A stretch of DNA of 64,000 bases from Periplaneta americana (Eukaryota > Arthropoda > Insecta > Blattodea > Blattidae), in the NCBI RefSeq assembly GCF_040183065.1, contig NC_091132.1, positions 160,167,602 through 160,231,601 on the forward strand, in the 5' to 3' direction. The position numbers were made by a program, and so were the translations under genes. Below the pieces are notes generated by a model that searched no databases, had not been told where the DNA came from, and saw only the letters and a program-made list of their open reading frames with translations. Of the stretch, positions 23,215 to 34,820 are shown piece by piece. Positions within the stretch are counted from its first letter, which is position 1. The number at the start of each line of letters is the position of its first letter.

Positions 23215-23296
23215 AAGACGTAGTGTCCATTACAATGAAAATACAAGATAAACACTGGAAGAAGAATACACAGTGCATTCCTTGTGCTGCACTCAC

Positions 23297-23434
23297 CTCT
23301 GGTTCACGTTTCACCACAGGGAATGAAATTGGCTCAGGATCTTTCTCTAATTTTATCTCAGATGTGAGATCTGGGCTCTGGTTCACGTTTTCCTTCTTTC
23401 TGCCAGTCACATGTAGATTCAAGAAATTCCTTTC
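23297..23434 (-). CDS. Linker exon E2 of a zinc-finger gene
   Basis: On the minus strand an acceptor (GGAATGCAG|GAAAGG) and a donor (CCAGAG|GTGAGTGC) bound 138 bp. This makes 46 codons, phase 0 at both ends: ERNFLNLHVTGRKKENVNQS, then PDLTSEIKLEKDPEPISFPV and VKREPE. The B' counterpart at 59602-59739 has the same length with intact splice sites. The acidic KxEP motif fits the linker region of insect C2H2 proteins, which is transcribed as separate small exons before the finger exon. Its natural downstream partner here is the broken finger exon at 2700-4945. Confidence 0.78.
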
Positions 23435-23899
23435 CTGCATTCCAAAGAGACATCTTAAAAGAGGAATTTATTACAGGCTGTTAGAAGACGACTTCTAACA
23501 TTACAAGCTGCTCTCTATATGTTCGCATGCAACAGCTTGATTGCAAAACCATTTTTTAGACATATTATGAATGTCTGGGACGACACGAAAGGCTAAAGAT
23601 GCACTTTTTTTGCATATTTCGCCCATTACTGCATATAAAGTACTACTGAATATATATTGTAGCATATATTTAAGATTGTGATGAATTACATCCAAAATTT
23701 GTATACTTTTGTAAAACAAATACAGAAAGACTTTGGATTGTTCAGTACATAAGATTTTTTTCTTGCCTGTACTGGGTGGCTAGAAATTACTTGTGTATGA
23801 AGGAAAGCTGTGAAAATCGACCATCGTCTGCTTTTGTTTCACTGAACTGCCTGCTGCAGAAAAAGAAACTTTCCCAAACATTTCTACCTACCTGACTGT

Positions 23900-25590
23900 A
23901 ACACCCCTACCCTCCCTTTATTGGTTTCACTTATTCTGAGTTGGCATATTAGCAGCCTTTTATTTCGTACCGGTAAGTGCTCAAACATTATACCGTTGAG
24001 CTACCACATACTTTGAAAACAAGCCTTTGGGAATGTCCTTTCAACATGTATGAGTGAGGAACATTGTGAACTTGAATATTATTCATTGTCAAATTCGTGT
24101 AATTGGAAGATTCTGGAAGTGGCCTGAATTTATGTTTTCCTGAATTTGTCTTGCAAATTCTTCTGTATTGTCATTTTTTTTTTATTATAATGGCAATTAT
24201 TCCTTTAATCATCCTATCAGTCTTTGGTAGACTACACGTTTTTCCTGTAGTTGATTTGACATATTGGAAAGTTCTTCTATATCATCACCAAAAAAATAGT
24301 TCGATCGAGAAGAAATTCCTATGATGTTAGCTATTTCAACAGCTGCATGAACCTTGTCTTTTCTTGACCCTTTTCTCCCTCTACTATTTTTTCAAAATGC
24401 TTTGTAGTAGGTCTGTAAGAGTTCCACACAGACAAAGTTGTTCTAGAGCTACTGCAAACCAAACGAATATAAAATATTTGCCGATTTCATTAAACTGCAT
24501 TCCTAGTTCAGTGGCTACACTTTCAAGTCCCCTTATGTTTTTGGTGATTGGCTACTAATAACGTGTAATGAAATTTATCCATGTAAGCCTCGAAGAGATA
24601 GATGGAATTTTTGTCACAGACTGTGCCACTAATTGCAAGCTCAAGCCTATAGTTAAGGCAGTTCCATAAAACAATGTTTGGAAATTGTTCCTTTAACAAA
24701 GTACCCACTTCAGATTTGCCTCCAAGATTTACATATGGGCCATCACTAACATAGCACATTAATGACTTTTGAAGAAGTCCTTCATCTAAACCGTAAGAAA
24801 CTAAGCACTTCAAAAAATCTTTCTTTATTGTCGTAGTTTTTTTATTTTCTAGCTCACATAATTCCATAAAAATAATAATGGCTTCTCCATTTAAGATTGT
24901 TCATATTTACGTCATCGAACTTGTCTTTTTACTTAAGCTAGTGCATTTCTCAGCTAAAATTTTCACATCTTTACTCTCTTCCACCACTTTCTTCCTAACA
25001 GTATTCTGAATCAGAGCCTACGTGCTAAATTATCTGGATGGTCACAGTAAGGACAATCTTCTTTCACTAAATAGTATGGAATATTTAACACTGCGAATTT
25101 TTTTTTTTTTCGAAATAACAAATTTAAGGGTTCGCAAAAGGTGCATAATGGTGCCACAATTTGGCACAAAAAATATGACCTCCTAGAAGCACCTTTAAAC
25201 CAGCCGCAGAGCAGTTCTTTTTCATTATCTTATTTTTTTCATAACATAAGCATGTCTGCAGATCTTCGCTTGATGCATATAGTTATGATTTGTCATGATT
25301 TTATGATAAAAGAAAAGGATTATATATTTAAGTTCCAAGTGATAGCAGGAATGCAAAACAAGACGAACAAATATGTTACAGGAGGCAACAACGTTTTCAT
25401 TTTGCTCTCCATCAAAAATAATCTATCTTCTTCTCACAGGGCCGGAGTTGCTTTCTTGTATCCAGAGTGGACCCAATAAAAGCATCTGCCTTTCTCACCA
25501 TATACAGTAGCTCAAACATCGCAGACTGTCTTACCCAGTCTTTCAACCGTTTGTGTGTGTCATAAGAAAGGACGAAGGTCTCTCTCAGGA
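23900..25590 (-). pseudogene. hAT-superfamily transposase remnant (first copy)
   Basis: Frame 24523-24867 contains YVSDGPYVNLGGKSEVGTLL and FPNIVLWNCLNYRLELA. These correspond to the hAT motifs CSDGAxVMxGxxSGV and WHCxNHRLELAV, in the style of KIAA1586-like proteins. Upstream (higher coordinates), fragments around 25141-25500 match the B' frame 61582-61806. The reading frame is broken repeatedly and the element ends were not found. It is present in both B copies, so it is older than the duplication. Confidence 0.7.
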
Positions 25591-25592
25591 AA

Positions 25593-26689
25593 TTCTTAAA
25601 CAGCGGATGTTCTGGTATTATGAATTTTATAAGAAGGGAAAGACAAAATACGAGATCTTACTGCTCATTCGTTATTTAAATTTATTAAACATTGTTATAT
25701 ACTCAGTTGTTTTCTTACGTGTGTTATTAATTTATTCTATTTGATTTCGTTCTATTTATTTACTTATCTGTATTAACTGTATCAAATGTATTAAATAAAC
25801 AGCACAACTACACTTCACTTGTTTTAAAGTATGTTTTCACGTCTGTTGCTGGGAGGCGCTACTCTAGTGCTTGGCCTTTTACTCTGAACGGCATGTTCAA
25901 CAAATTACTCATATTTATACAATACACTTCAGAAACAGATGTTTGCATACGTACCCTATGCTAATTGATGTGAAAATTGTAATCGTTGGTTACATTACTT
26001 TGTTTTTCAAATTATTTTCTTTTCTAGATCTGATGCTTTTGCTTTTTCATTGGTGACATATTTTGCAATAAATGCAACCCTGTTATCACCAATACTGCGC
26101 AGCCACTATTCTGGAAAAGGATGTTTTTCTAATATTTTTCAGAACTAGAATGCATTCTATCAAGTGGTTTCATTTTCCTAGCATGTACTTCCTATCACCA
26201 ACATTAACGTTTAATTACCAAGCATTTGCAAAATGTGCTCAATCTATAAGCAATGCTTTTGCCCAAGGACGATGTGAAGTTTACTCGATTCATCATTTCC
26301 ATTGATAGTAGAAAAATGTTCAACTTCATCTTTCGAAGCAGATGTGTATATTACAGTTAGGGGGAGCTAAATTCACTGAGTACATCACGAATTTGCACGA
26401 GAGGTCATAATAGATGAATGCACATTCTGTATTACAACATTATGCTATCTTTGAGAGTGAAATAATTGGGTCTGTTCGGCATTAATGTCTAACAACGAGT
26501 TCAGAATTAAAATAATGACACAAACAATTTCGATATTATTCACAATTGACAGAACCCATGCTGCGGAGTGAAAGGAGACACTTTAAGCATTTTAAAATAT
26601 TTTTTTGTACCTTCGCCAAAGACAAAGTAACAATATTTTATTGATTTATATATTATTCCTGTTGGGTATTACCATTTGTTTATGATACT
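25593..26689. other. Non-coding stretch right of block B
   Basis: Homology to B' stops at 25592. I see no motif-bearing ORF. The frames at 25871-26305 and 25141-25479 are AT-rich reading noise. From about 26690 the sequence again resembles the intron around exon E2 (compare 23600-23760 with 26690-26760). Confidence 0.5.
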
Positions 26690-27828
26690 ATTGTGCATAT
26701 TTTGTAGCATATTTTCAAGATTGTGTTGTATTAACCCAAAAATTTGAACAGTTTTGTAAAAAAAAAAAAAGAATACAATAAGAATCGGGACTGTTCTGTT
26801 GTTAGCACATAGTATCTTTTGGTCGAATGTTCTCGATTGCCAAAAATTCCTTGTGCATGAAGAGAAACTGCGGGAAAACCACCACTGCCTGATATTGTTT
26901 CATTGAACACTTGCACAAAAATAAACTTTCACAAGCATTCCTACCTAATTGACTCTATCATCCCTGCCCTTCTTTTACATGTTTCACTTATTCTGAGCTG
27001 GTGCAATAGCATCATTTTTTTTAAATTTAGAACCTATTCTGGAATCGACTCATATTCAGCTACATAATTTATCATAAAGTAACAAAATATCTTTTCACAA
27101 TGGGTGAGACAATGTTCTATAAAGAATATATTGAAAATAGGTACCTAAATACATAGAGACAATGGGTGACAAACAAATGACGACAGGTGATAATGTATGT
27201 ACATACATCTAGAACATAATCAATTACTTGGAAACGGTAAAAAGTGTTAAGAATATTACAAAAAGACACAGAGAAGACAAAAAGAAGTCGTGTGCTTAAG
27301 AACATTTTTTAAACAAACTGTAGGAGTGTGTAACGGCGAAACAATTAAGAATAACGTAATAAGCAACTTCGTTTTCACATTTAAGCATAAAACAAGATAA
27401 CTCTCCAAAATTAGTTCCTTGCAACATGACATAACTTGTAATAGTAAATGTGATAAGTGTCTTTTGTCTCTATCACAGAGTAAAATTCACTGCAAGGACT
27501 GTTGTAATGAGGTAGTGTCCGTAACAATCAAAATACAATATAAACAATGGAAGAAGAAAACACAGTGCATTCCTTGTGCACCACTTACCTCTGATTCACG
27601 TTTCACCACAGGGAAAGAAATTGGCTCCGAATCTTTCTCAGATTTCACTTTAAATTTGAGACCACGGCTGTGCTCAGCATATTCCTCCTTTACACAAGTC
27701 AAAAGATTCTGTTCCTGCAGTAAAACGAGACAATTTAATTGGACACTTTGGGTTTCTTTTATTACTCGACCGAGGCGAGTGCAGCCGCGGGCGAAATGTG
27801 AACTATCGCAATGACGTATTACCAACAC
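26690..27828. repeat. Paralogous intron-plus-exon block carrying exon E3
   Basis: This stretch parallels 21390-21940 joined to 23220-23720, and also 59000-60000. Shared pieces include AAAAGAAGTCGTGT, GCAACATGACATAACTTGTA and AAAATACAATATAAACAATG. A third, shorter version lies at about 28300-28830. The linker exons were therefore duplicated together with about 0.5-1 kb of flanking intron. Confidence 0.75.
27589..27714 (-). CDS. Linker exon E3 of a zinc-finger gene
   Basis: The minus strand reads TTTTACTGCAG|GAACAG at the acceptor and TCAGAG|GTAAGTGG at the donor. They bound 126 bp (42 codons, phase 0 at both ends): EQNLLTCVKEEYAEHS, then RGLKFKVKSEKDSEPISFPV and VKRESE. It is four codons shorter than E1, E2 and E4. 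Splice signals and frame are intact, so it could be used as an alternative to E2 or E4. Whether it is transcribed cannot be told from sequence. Confidence 0.75.
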
Positions 27829-27885
27829 AGCAACAGTGCAAGTGGCGTTCAGGATTGCAAGACTCCACCGGCCTCGGTCATATAA
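27762..27885. mobile_element. Short MITE-like insertion
   Basis: Compared with the paralogous intron at 28825-28855, about 124 bp are inserted here. The ends are inverted: TTACTCGACCGAGGC on the left and, in reverse, TTATATGACCGAGGC on the right. The insert is GC-richer than its surroundings. Target duplication is not clear and the class is unknown. Confidence 0.6.
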
Positions 27886-28647
27886 TAAATTCGAATATCG
27901 CTTTATTTTGGTAATGTTTAACTAAGGATAATGTCACATAGCTGCAAAGACGTAACAACATGGCCGACGTAACGACGACATAACAATTATGAAAACAAAG
28001 TCAATGTTATGAAAAGAATAAATAGCCAAATTTCACGATATTCCACAACCGCACCAATTTACAATTTATCAACACCCAAATTAGGACTGTAAGAAAAAAT
28101 GTAATGCCTGTGATTTAACTTTAATAGATTTGTTCTGTTGTAGAATGTAATAGGACCATTTACCTATTCTGAAATAATCTGGACATTCTATTTTGGTCGC
28201 AATATTAGGTAGTGTGATTTATGAAAATTTTAAAAGAAAGCCTAGTTCTTTATAAAGCAATGGCGATAAGAGCTGTACATAGACCTACAAATGAAACAAA
28301 ATTTCTTATTTTAAACCGGAAAAGTATTCAGAATTTTAGATAAAGGCACAGAGAAAACAGAAACATGTTGTTTGCGTAAGCACAACATACTATACCAAAC
28401 TCACTGTAGGAATGTGTAGTTTGGCAACCATTAAGAGCGAGTGTAGCAGGCAATTTCGTATCAAAAAAAAAAAAAGCTAAACAGAGTTTAACATAAGACT
28501 TGTCTACAATATGACATTACCCGTAATAGCAAATAGTGACGAGATTTTTTTGTCTCTATCATAGACCAAAGACGCAGTGTATATGCCAATCAAAATATAA
28601 GATAAACACAGGAAGAACACACAGTGCATTCATTGTTCTCCACTAAC

Positions 28648-28785
28648 CTCTGGTTCACGTTTCATCACAGGGAACGAAATTGCCTCCGGATCTTCCTCAG
28701 ATTTCACTTCAGATGTGAGATCATGGCTTTGGTCAACATGTTCCCCCTTAATACGAGTCGCATTCTGATACAGAAGATTTCGTTC
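28648..28785 (-). CDS. Linker exon E4 of a zinc-finger gene
   Basis: The minus strand shows acceptor TTTTATTGCAG|GAACGA and donor CCAGAG|GTTAGTGG around 138 bp (46 codons, phase 0): ERNLLYQNATRIKGEHVDQS, then HDLTSEVKSEEDPEAISFPV and MKREPE. The donor GTTAG is slightly weaker than those of the other copies. The exon aligns end to end with E1 and E2. It sits about 0.9 kb upstream (in the minus sense) of E3. Confidence 0.75.
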
Positions 28786-28821
28786 CTGCAATAAAACGAG
28801 ACAATTTATTGGATACGGCAC

Positions 28822-29635
28822 TTTGGGATTATTTTACATTTGAATATCGCATTATTTTGACGTCACATAGTCGACATAAAGATGACATAGCAATAAGTAA
28901 ACAAAATTAATATCATGAAAACAATAATTACACACAATTTCATGATATCCCATATCCGCACCAATTTACCGACACCGAAATTGCGATTGTAAGAAATAAT
29001 ATAACGCGTGCCATTTAACTATAATTGTCTACTTCAGTTTGGATATAGTACTTAATTACAGTATTCAGAATTCACTCCATGCACACTTGTGAATCACATT
29101 CGATGGTTATCATTTGAGAAGAACAACTAAAAAACCCGATAGATTTTTTAAAAATTAGTGAGTGTTACTAATTGTTCGTATCACATCTTCGGTACATTAA
29201 ATTCCTTTTTGTACATTGCAGATCATTCCTACATCGACTAAATATACCAAGTATATCAATACATTTTTATTAATTTATTGAGTATAAATTGTTTTGCATA
29301 TTTTCTGGCTTCCAGGATGATCGAGAGTTCTACGTTCTTCTTGCGTCAGCATGGTATGCAAACGAATTCACAAAAAGAAATTACGGAGAATCTAGCGCAG
29401 GGGTGCCTTTGGTGATTTTGGAAGCGAAAACTGCTGAATTTGTAAGGGATTTAAAGTGAAGCTGGAGTTGAAAATGGAAGAATTTTACAGCGATATATTT
29501 TGGAGGAAAAAATTATTAGAATGTCCAGTGAATTACGTTTCCAATCAGAGGTGTGTCGTAATGGAACTGAATATGTTGCGTTAGGAAAGGTAGGTACCAA
29601 AGACACAATGCGCTGTAATGTGAAGACCGTATAAC
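28822..29635. other. Non-coding stretch left of the second block A
   Basis: I see no supported gene or repeat boundary. The first part repeats the intron after E3 (ACATTTGAATATCGCATTAT against the similar string near 27890). The 29451-29702 minus frame has no motif. Confidence 0.45.
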
Positions 29636-31090
29636 TTGTATTAATGGAATAAGGACTCAAAATTAAGCACAGAGAAAAAAAGTATAATGAAAAAATACAC
29701 ATTTTTCGAAATGTAACTTCGTTTGTACATTCCCCACTAGGATAACTTCTCAGTCATCAGTATTGACAACGTCACTAACAAAATGTCACCACCACACCAC
29801 CTTAAAAGACTGCACTCAATCACTTGTCACCTTCTAAGAAGCTAACTTAATCTACCTAATAATGATGGTATTACCTTGTAGACTACGGTCATAGAGTATA
29901 CTGATTTTTTCCTAAATCTTTACAACTGCGTTATCTTAGGAAGGAGAACAGCAACAAAAGGCATATTCTTAGTCAATTTTGAGTATATGCAAACCCTACC
30001 AAGAGCCTAAATTAACCTAACATAACCTGTCACCGATTCATAAATGCAGAACACAACAAAAGCATTAAAATAACCTAACCTGTCAGAGCTTCGTATATGC
30101 AAGGCATACCAAATGCATTAGGTATCCTAACCTAACTATTAGATTCGTAACAGAAATACGAAAGAACTGTATCGTGATATTAACACAATATAAAAAAAAT
30201 TGAAGTGCACGCTAATATGAAGCTTTCTAAGTTATGTTGGTGTGAAGAAGGAAACAGTTGTAAAACAGTTGAAGATGTATACGCAGTAAGGGAAGTGAAA
30301 TATCCATTCGATATTTTTTTCCAAAATGACAAGAATTTAACAATATACACCTATTACTTGAACAGTGTCTTATATAAACAAAATGAAGGACCATATAAAC
30401 AGTTAATTTATTTCAAAGTAAATTAATCAAATTGCGGTTGAAATCTACGACATAGTAGAGGAAACAATATTACTATTATAATCAGGATACTGAAAAAATT
30501 ACTTATAGCTATTCCATGCGGAAAGGCAGCACTTACCTCAGTTTCACACCTTACTATGAGAAAAGTGATCAGCACTGGAGAATCTTCAGATTTTCTTTCT
30601 GATACGTTATCATAATTGTGGCAATCCATTTTTATCTCAACGCAATTGCAATAATTTCTTCTCTTCTAGGTCTCAAACACAGCACACAAAACATGCGATC
30701 GGCACTTTCGCGGACCTCAACTGTAGTATCAGTGTTGACAATGCTTACTAATGAAATTACCTACACGAGATCGTCAAATGACCCCATATAGCACCAAAAT
30801 ACCCTGGGTTCAAAAAATAAATACAGCGAACAACGAGTTTTTCCTACTCGTTGACAGCGAAGTATACATAAAGACAAATCAACACAAATTATACATTATG
30901 TTAAAAGTGAAACTTTTTTTGCTTGACGAATCTGAGTTTCCTGGTGTTGAACGAAGCCATAACGGTGCAATGCTTATCATATATTCTGTCGCCAGTTCGA
31001 AGAAAAAACACCTTTACTTGTCTTCTATCCTGTCCTTTGCATTCATCAATGCTACCATTTTTTCTGTTTTCAGCCTGTTCCTATGAGCGG
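29636..31090. repeat. Block A of the tandem unit (second copy)
   Basis: This pairs with 1-2050 in the same orientation and lacks the 629-bp MITE. It carries exon N2. The offset of 29635 bases between the two A copies gives the length of the older repeat unit. Confidence 0.85.
30537..30629 (-). CDS. Linker exon N2 of a zinc-finger gene
   Basis: On the minus strand an ATG at 30629 opens 31 codons: MDCHNYDNVSERKSEDSPVL, then ITFLIVRCETE. They end at GAG|GTAAGTGC in phase 0. It is the same length as N1 (903-995). Upstream in frame is VEIK, and I find no convincing acceptor nearby, so the ATG may be the true start of a protein whose later exons lie to the left (E4, E3, E2, then fingers at 4945-2700). 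Compatible donor and acceptor phases allow that chain. Confidence 0.6.
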
Positions 31091-32470
31091 TTTTTAAGTT
31101 TTTCAATGTACAGAAAACTCATCCAACTGAGGCATTTAATCATATTATACCTTTATGATATATAAGAGATATTTGTTTCACCTAAGCATACTTCGTTCCT
31201 ATTTTAGGGTCCATTACTGATGTTAAGTGGGTATTTTGAATTTTTACATTGACAGAGATGTTTATTTTTTAAGAATATTTCTTCGTTATGTAAGCCATAT
31301 ACAATGTAATGGTAACGGGATTATAATTCACGGTAATGGAATTTCATTGAAGTCCTTCTTTTTAACTTAACATATAAGCATACATGGGCACAGGCGCCTC
31401 ATTTGAAAATTGGTGCCTCAACGGCTTTGGCAATGCTTATCGCAATGTTATATGTTCAGTTAACAGTGGTGGAATCATGGTTTATCAAAGCAGTGTGTAC
31501 GAGCTGAAAACGATTTTCATGTGGAATGGGAAAAGTTCTTTTGCTGTTTAGAAGGATAGAACATACGGTACAATGTCTGTTAAGCTCGAAAATCGTAGCT
31601 TCTGGATTGACCGTGTAAATTATATGTACATATTTTATGCATATGTTAAACGTATTTTACGTAGCGTCAGAAAACTAATTTTTACGCGGCGTAACAAATT
31701 AATTTAATTTAATAAAATGTCATCACAATATAACTGGAAAGCATTTGTTTTAAATAAATTAATTTATAATGACAGAGAGGAAAATAATTTGAGTGGTGAA
31801 ATGTAATATACATACGAGATGTTTAGAAAAAGAATATAATATTTTGAAATGTGGTAGTAGGTCCATTCGTAAAGACAAGCAAAAAGTGTAATATACATGG
31901 GTACTAAATTAAATATTTTTGAAGAAACAAGGACTGTGAAATTCGTACTGTAACAACATCTAACATTAATTTATTTCAAGAAACAAGGACTGTGAAATTG
32001 GTACTTTAACAACACAGTATCTTCTAATGTCAGCATTTTGCTTGTATCCTATTGTAATACAGTACACTAAAGTGTAAACAGATGGGACATATCCAAAGAG
32101 AAAAGAGTAAAGAGATCACATGAAAATATATGCTGTTGTTACAATAGGCTCAGGCTTACCTACCAATTTAAGAGTCCTCGTTTCTTCAAAGATATTAAAT
32201 TTTGGACGCATATTTATTATACTTTTTATCTTGTTTGTATGAATTATTCTACATCTTCACAACATATTATACGCTTTTTTTTCCTAACACCGTGCATGAC
32301 TAGACTATCAGAGTACTATATGATCACGAACAATCTAGAAGTGTGTAGTAAATGTCAAAGGTGTCGCCTCTGGGAAAGTGTGCACAGAGAGTTCTCAAAA
32401 GGACAATAGATTCTGTTTTTTCTGTTTTAATATTGGCTCTATAAATACGACTTCTTCTGTCAGCAGTTGG
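31091..32470. other. Non-coding AT-rich stretch
   Basis: There is no gene. One local direct repeat is visible: GAAACAAGGACTGTGAAATT occurs near 31925 and again near 31980, each followed by a similar CGTACT/GGTACT...AACAACA string. Confidence 0.5.
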
Positions 32471-32660
32471 AACAAGTTACCTAGTTGAGGTTTCCCGATA
32501 TTTTCCCTCAACCCATTAAGAGCAAATGCTGGGTAACTTTCGGCGTTGCATTGGACCCTGGATCCATTTCGCCGACATTATCACCATCTCATACAGACAC
32601 TATATAACCATAGCAGTTGAAAAAGTGTTGTAAAATAATCAATTAAATAATTCGTCGAGA
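32470..32660 (+). mobile_element. Retroposon 3' fragment
   Basis: The string CTAGTTGAGGTTTCCCGATA, followed by CCCTCAACCCATTAAGAGCA and AATGCTGGGTAACTTTCGG, ends in a TGTAAAATAATCAATTAAAT tail. I recall this as a very common repeat 3' end in cockroach sequence. The family assignment rests on memory. The 5' end is truncated and target duplications were not found. Confidence 0.5.
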
Positions 32661-33770
32661 ACTTTGATGACTAATACGAGTAAACTCCGGTAATTGAATC
32701 AGTGTGGCGATTAGCTAAGCAAAACGCGGAAACACTGTGAGGTATCGGGGAATCGTTTCAAATGATAGAAGATATTATAACACTTGATATGACGTACACG
32801 TATGAATTACAGAAAGTAACGCACGTGATAGCCTGGGAACTCAAGTTAACAATTATTTAACTAATTGATTACCTAGCGGACTTACTCGTGTTAATTATGT
32901 AAGTCCGCTAGGTAATCAATTAATTATATTCAAGTGTTAAAAGTAGTGTACGCAAGATTCAAAATGAATTATTTAACACTTTATATATATAATTTGTTAG
33001 AGCAAGATGTGATTTTATTCCTTCATTTTACATTTATAGCAAATTACACATTTTACGCGTACTGTACGCATCGTGTAGAAATTAATTTTACCTGCAACTT
33101 CCCACGTCTGCCTAATGCGCACTAATAAATCTAATACATTATTCCTTAAACACACTGGATTAAGAGGTACGAGGAATTGAATATTGTTTGTACGTACTAT
33201 TTCCCAAAGAAATTTATAAATTTCAAATGCGCGTAGAAAACGAAATATGATTTTCTGAAATTATTTTTAGGTTGAGAATGTTCACATCTATTAAGTAATC
33301 TTCAGAAACGCCAGAATATTCAAGAGAATAAATGTAGACAACGTGACGGAATATTATTGGCTAGTTACGCAATTACTTGGGCACTCGCCTGTGATTTAAA
33401 TCAATTCAGTGACGAAGAAACAGTAAAGAGGTTTATGATTACAGCTGCCGAATTAATTTGCCTAAGTAAAATAAATGTTTTCGAGAGTCTCGCGTTAACC
33501 AGGCGCTTTCCTAATAATACGCCACTGACTACCTTAGCGATTACTATAATGTGACGCAGGTCACAGCAGTTTATATTCCTCATCCTATTTTGCAGTCTGT
33601 TCTCCTAGTAAACGAACTATTTCAAATCGAGTGTCTCACGTAACAGAAAATTGTGCCCATATATGACATACAGTAATCCCCCTCTTACCAGAGGAATCAG
33701 TATACACATTTTCAGTCATACGCAACCAAACTCTGCCATCATTTTCGTATGTTCTTCAGAGCATACAAGC
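32661..33770. other. Non-coding stretch with a perfect hairpin
   Basis: The opposed frames at 33357-33583 have no motif. A 23-bp perfect inverted repeat lies at 32862-32922 and is described among the findings. I see no gene. Confidence 0.5.
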
Positions 33771-33773
33771 CTA

Positions 33774-34817
33774 GGCTCGTAACACACTTGAATAGTTTTC
33801 GCTAGCGAGAAATGTGTCGCGACAAAATTGGAAGATTCAAATGGACGCCCACAAACTGGAAGAGATTCTCGTTCGGGAGAAAAAACCTCGCGCTAGTTTC
33901 TCGCTGGAATCGGTAGCTCAGCGAATTTTCTTGACACATTTATCAAAGAAGTTTGACATTTATACTCTTTATGACGATTGAATGCAGAAAAAGGTATCAC
34001 AGGTGGCAATGAATTGTACTGTTTTATTTGAAAATGAGGAAAGATAGCTGATAATTGCAGTCAGAAACTTACCGAACTTGTATGATGTCACCTGTAGGCC
34101 TATTTATATGATACACGGGATGAAAACTATAAAAACACGAAACCTAAAGAAGAAATCTGGGGACAAATATCAGATTATCTGAAAAGAAATAGGGCTATAT
34201 TTTATTTTGATGAGACTTAATAGTATTAATTATAACATTTGAAATAATGTTTCTATATGTCTTAACAGTTAACGTAATTTTAATCAGAATATAGCAAAGA
34301 ATTCTCTATCATATCATGAATGGAAAAAAAACTGACGTCTATTCAACCTGAGAACCCCTAAACGTACAATATCATCAACCAAATGGAAATCAGTGACCGA
34401 AACTTGCCTTTATCTTCGTGAGATACAATATGATTTCCAGATATTTCTGGCTTTAATTTTATGCAAACTTTTTCTTTTCATTAACAAAATATGTTCTTAT
34501 AACTCCATTTCCTCATCATTTGAATACTCAGATTCAACATAGCGTTCGTACGTAATTCGTGAAGTACGACAATATACTTACAGGTTATACATTTAAGTAC
34601 AGCAATATACGTAAATACATAACCTATAATATTTCCCCCGACGAGTGATTACTATAATCAGAAAAATGCTTCCTGCATGAAGATAGTGCATAGAAGATCA
34701 TTGCGAGGTGTGATCTGTGATAGCGAGAACTCGCCAAGTTTGTGGAGGAACGCTCTTCGCCTCTTTGTCGCAACACATTTCTCGCTAGCGAAAACTCTTC
34801 AAGTGTGTTGGCGGGCC
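33774..34817 (+). mobile_element. PIF/Harbinger-like element, 1044 bp, with MADF relic
   Basis: The left end GGCTCGTAACACACTTGAAT and the reverse complement of the right end, GGCCCGCCAACACACTTGAA, are inverted repeats. Both continue through AGTTTTCGCTAGCGAGAAAT and GTGT-GCGACAAA, about 55 bp. CTA (33771-33773) and TTA (34818-34820) may be a decayed 3-bp TWA duplication. Inside, near 34030-34205, the plus strand reads LIIAVRNLPNLYD, then LYDTRDENYKNTKPKEEIWG and QISDYLKRN. That is a MADF domain, the DNA-binding accessory protein of PIF/Harbinger. Stops interrupt it and the DDE transposase is absent. Confidence 0.75.
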
Positions 34818-34820
34818 TTA

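Larger units (their letters stand above)
2262..25592. repeat. Segmental duplication, block B (first copy)
   Basis: This block aligns in the same direction with 47269-61886. Similarity is high in the clean stretches. For example, 5550-5675 against 49976-50101 shows about three differences in some 125 bases compared by hand. Homology ends abruptly at 25592, after CAGGAAATTCTTAA, which pairs with 61886. The 8.7-kb difference in length comes from insertions in this copy (6368-9301, 13863-14254, the extra 287-bp unit near 16031, 16573-17585, 20417-20760, 21944-23214) and a deletion in the other copy. The unit carries one zinc-finger terminal exon and one linker exon. Confidence 0.92.
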
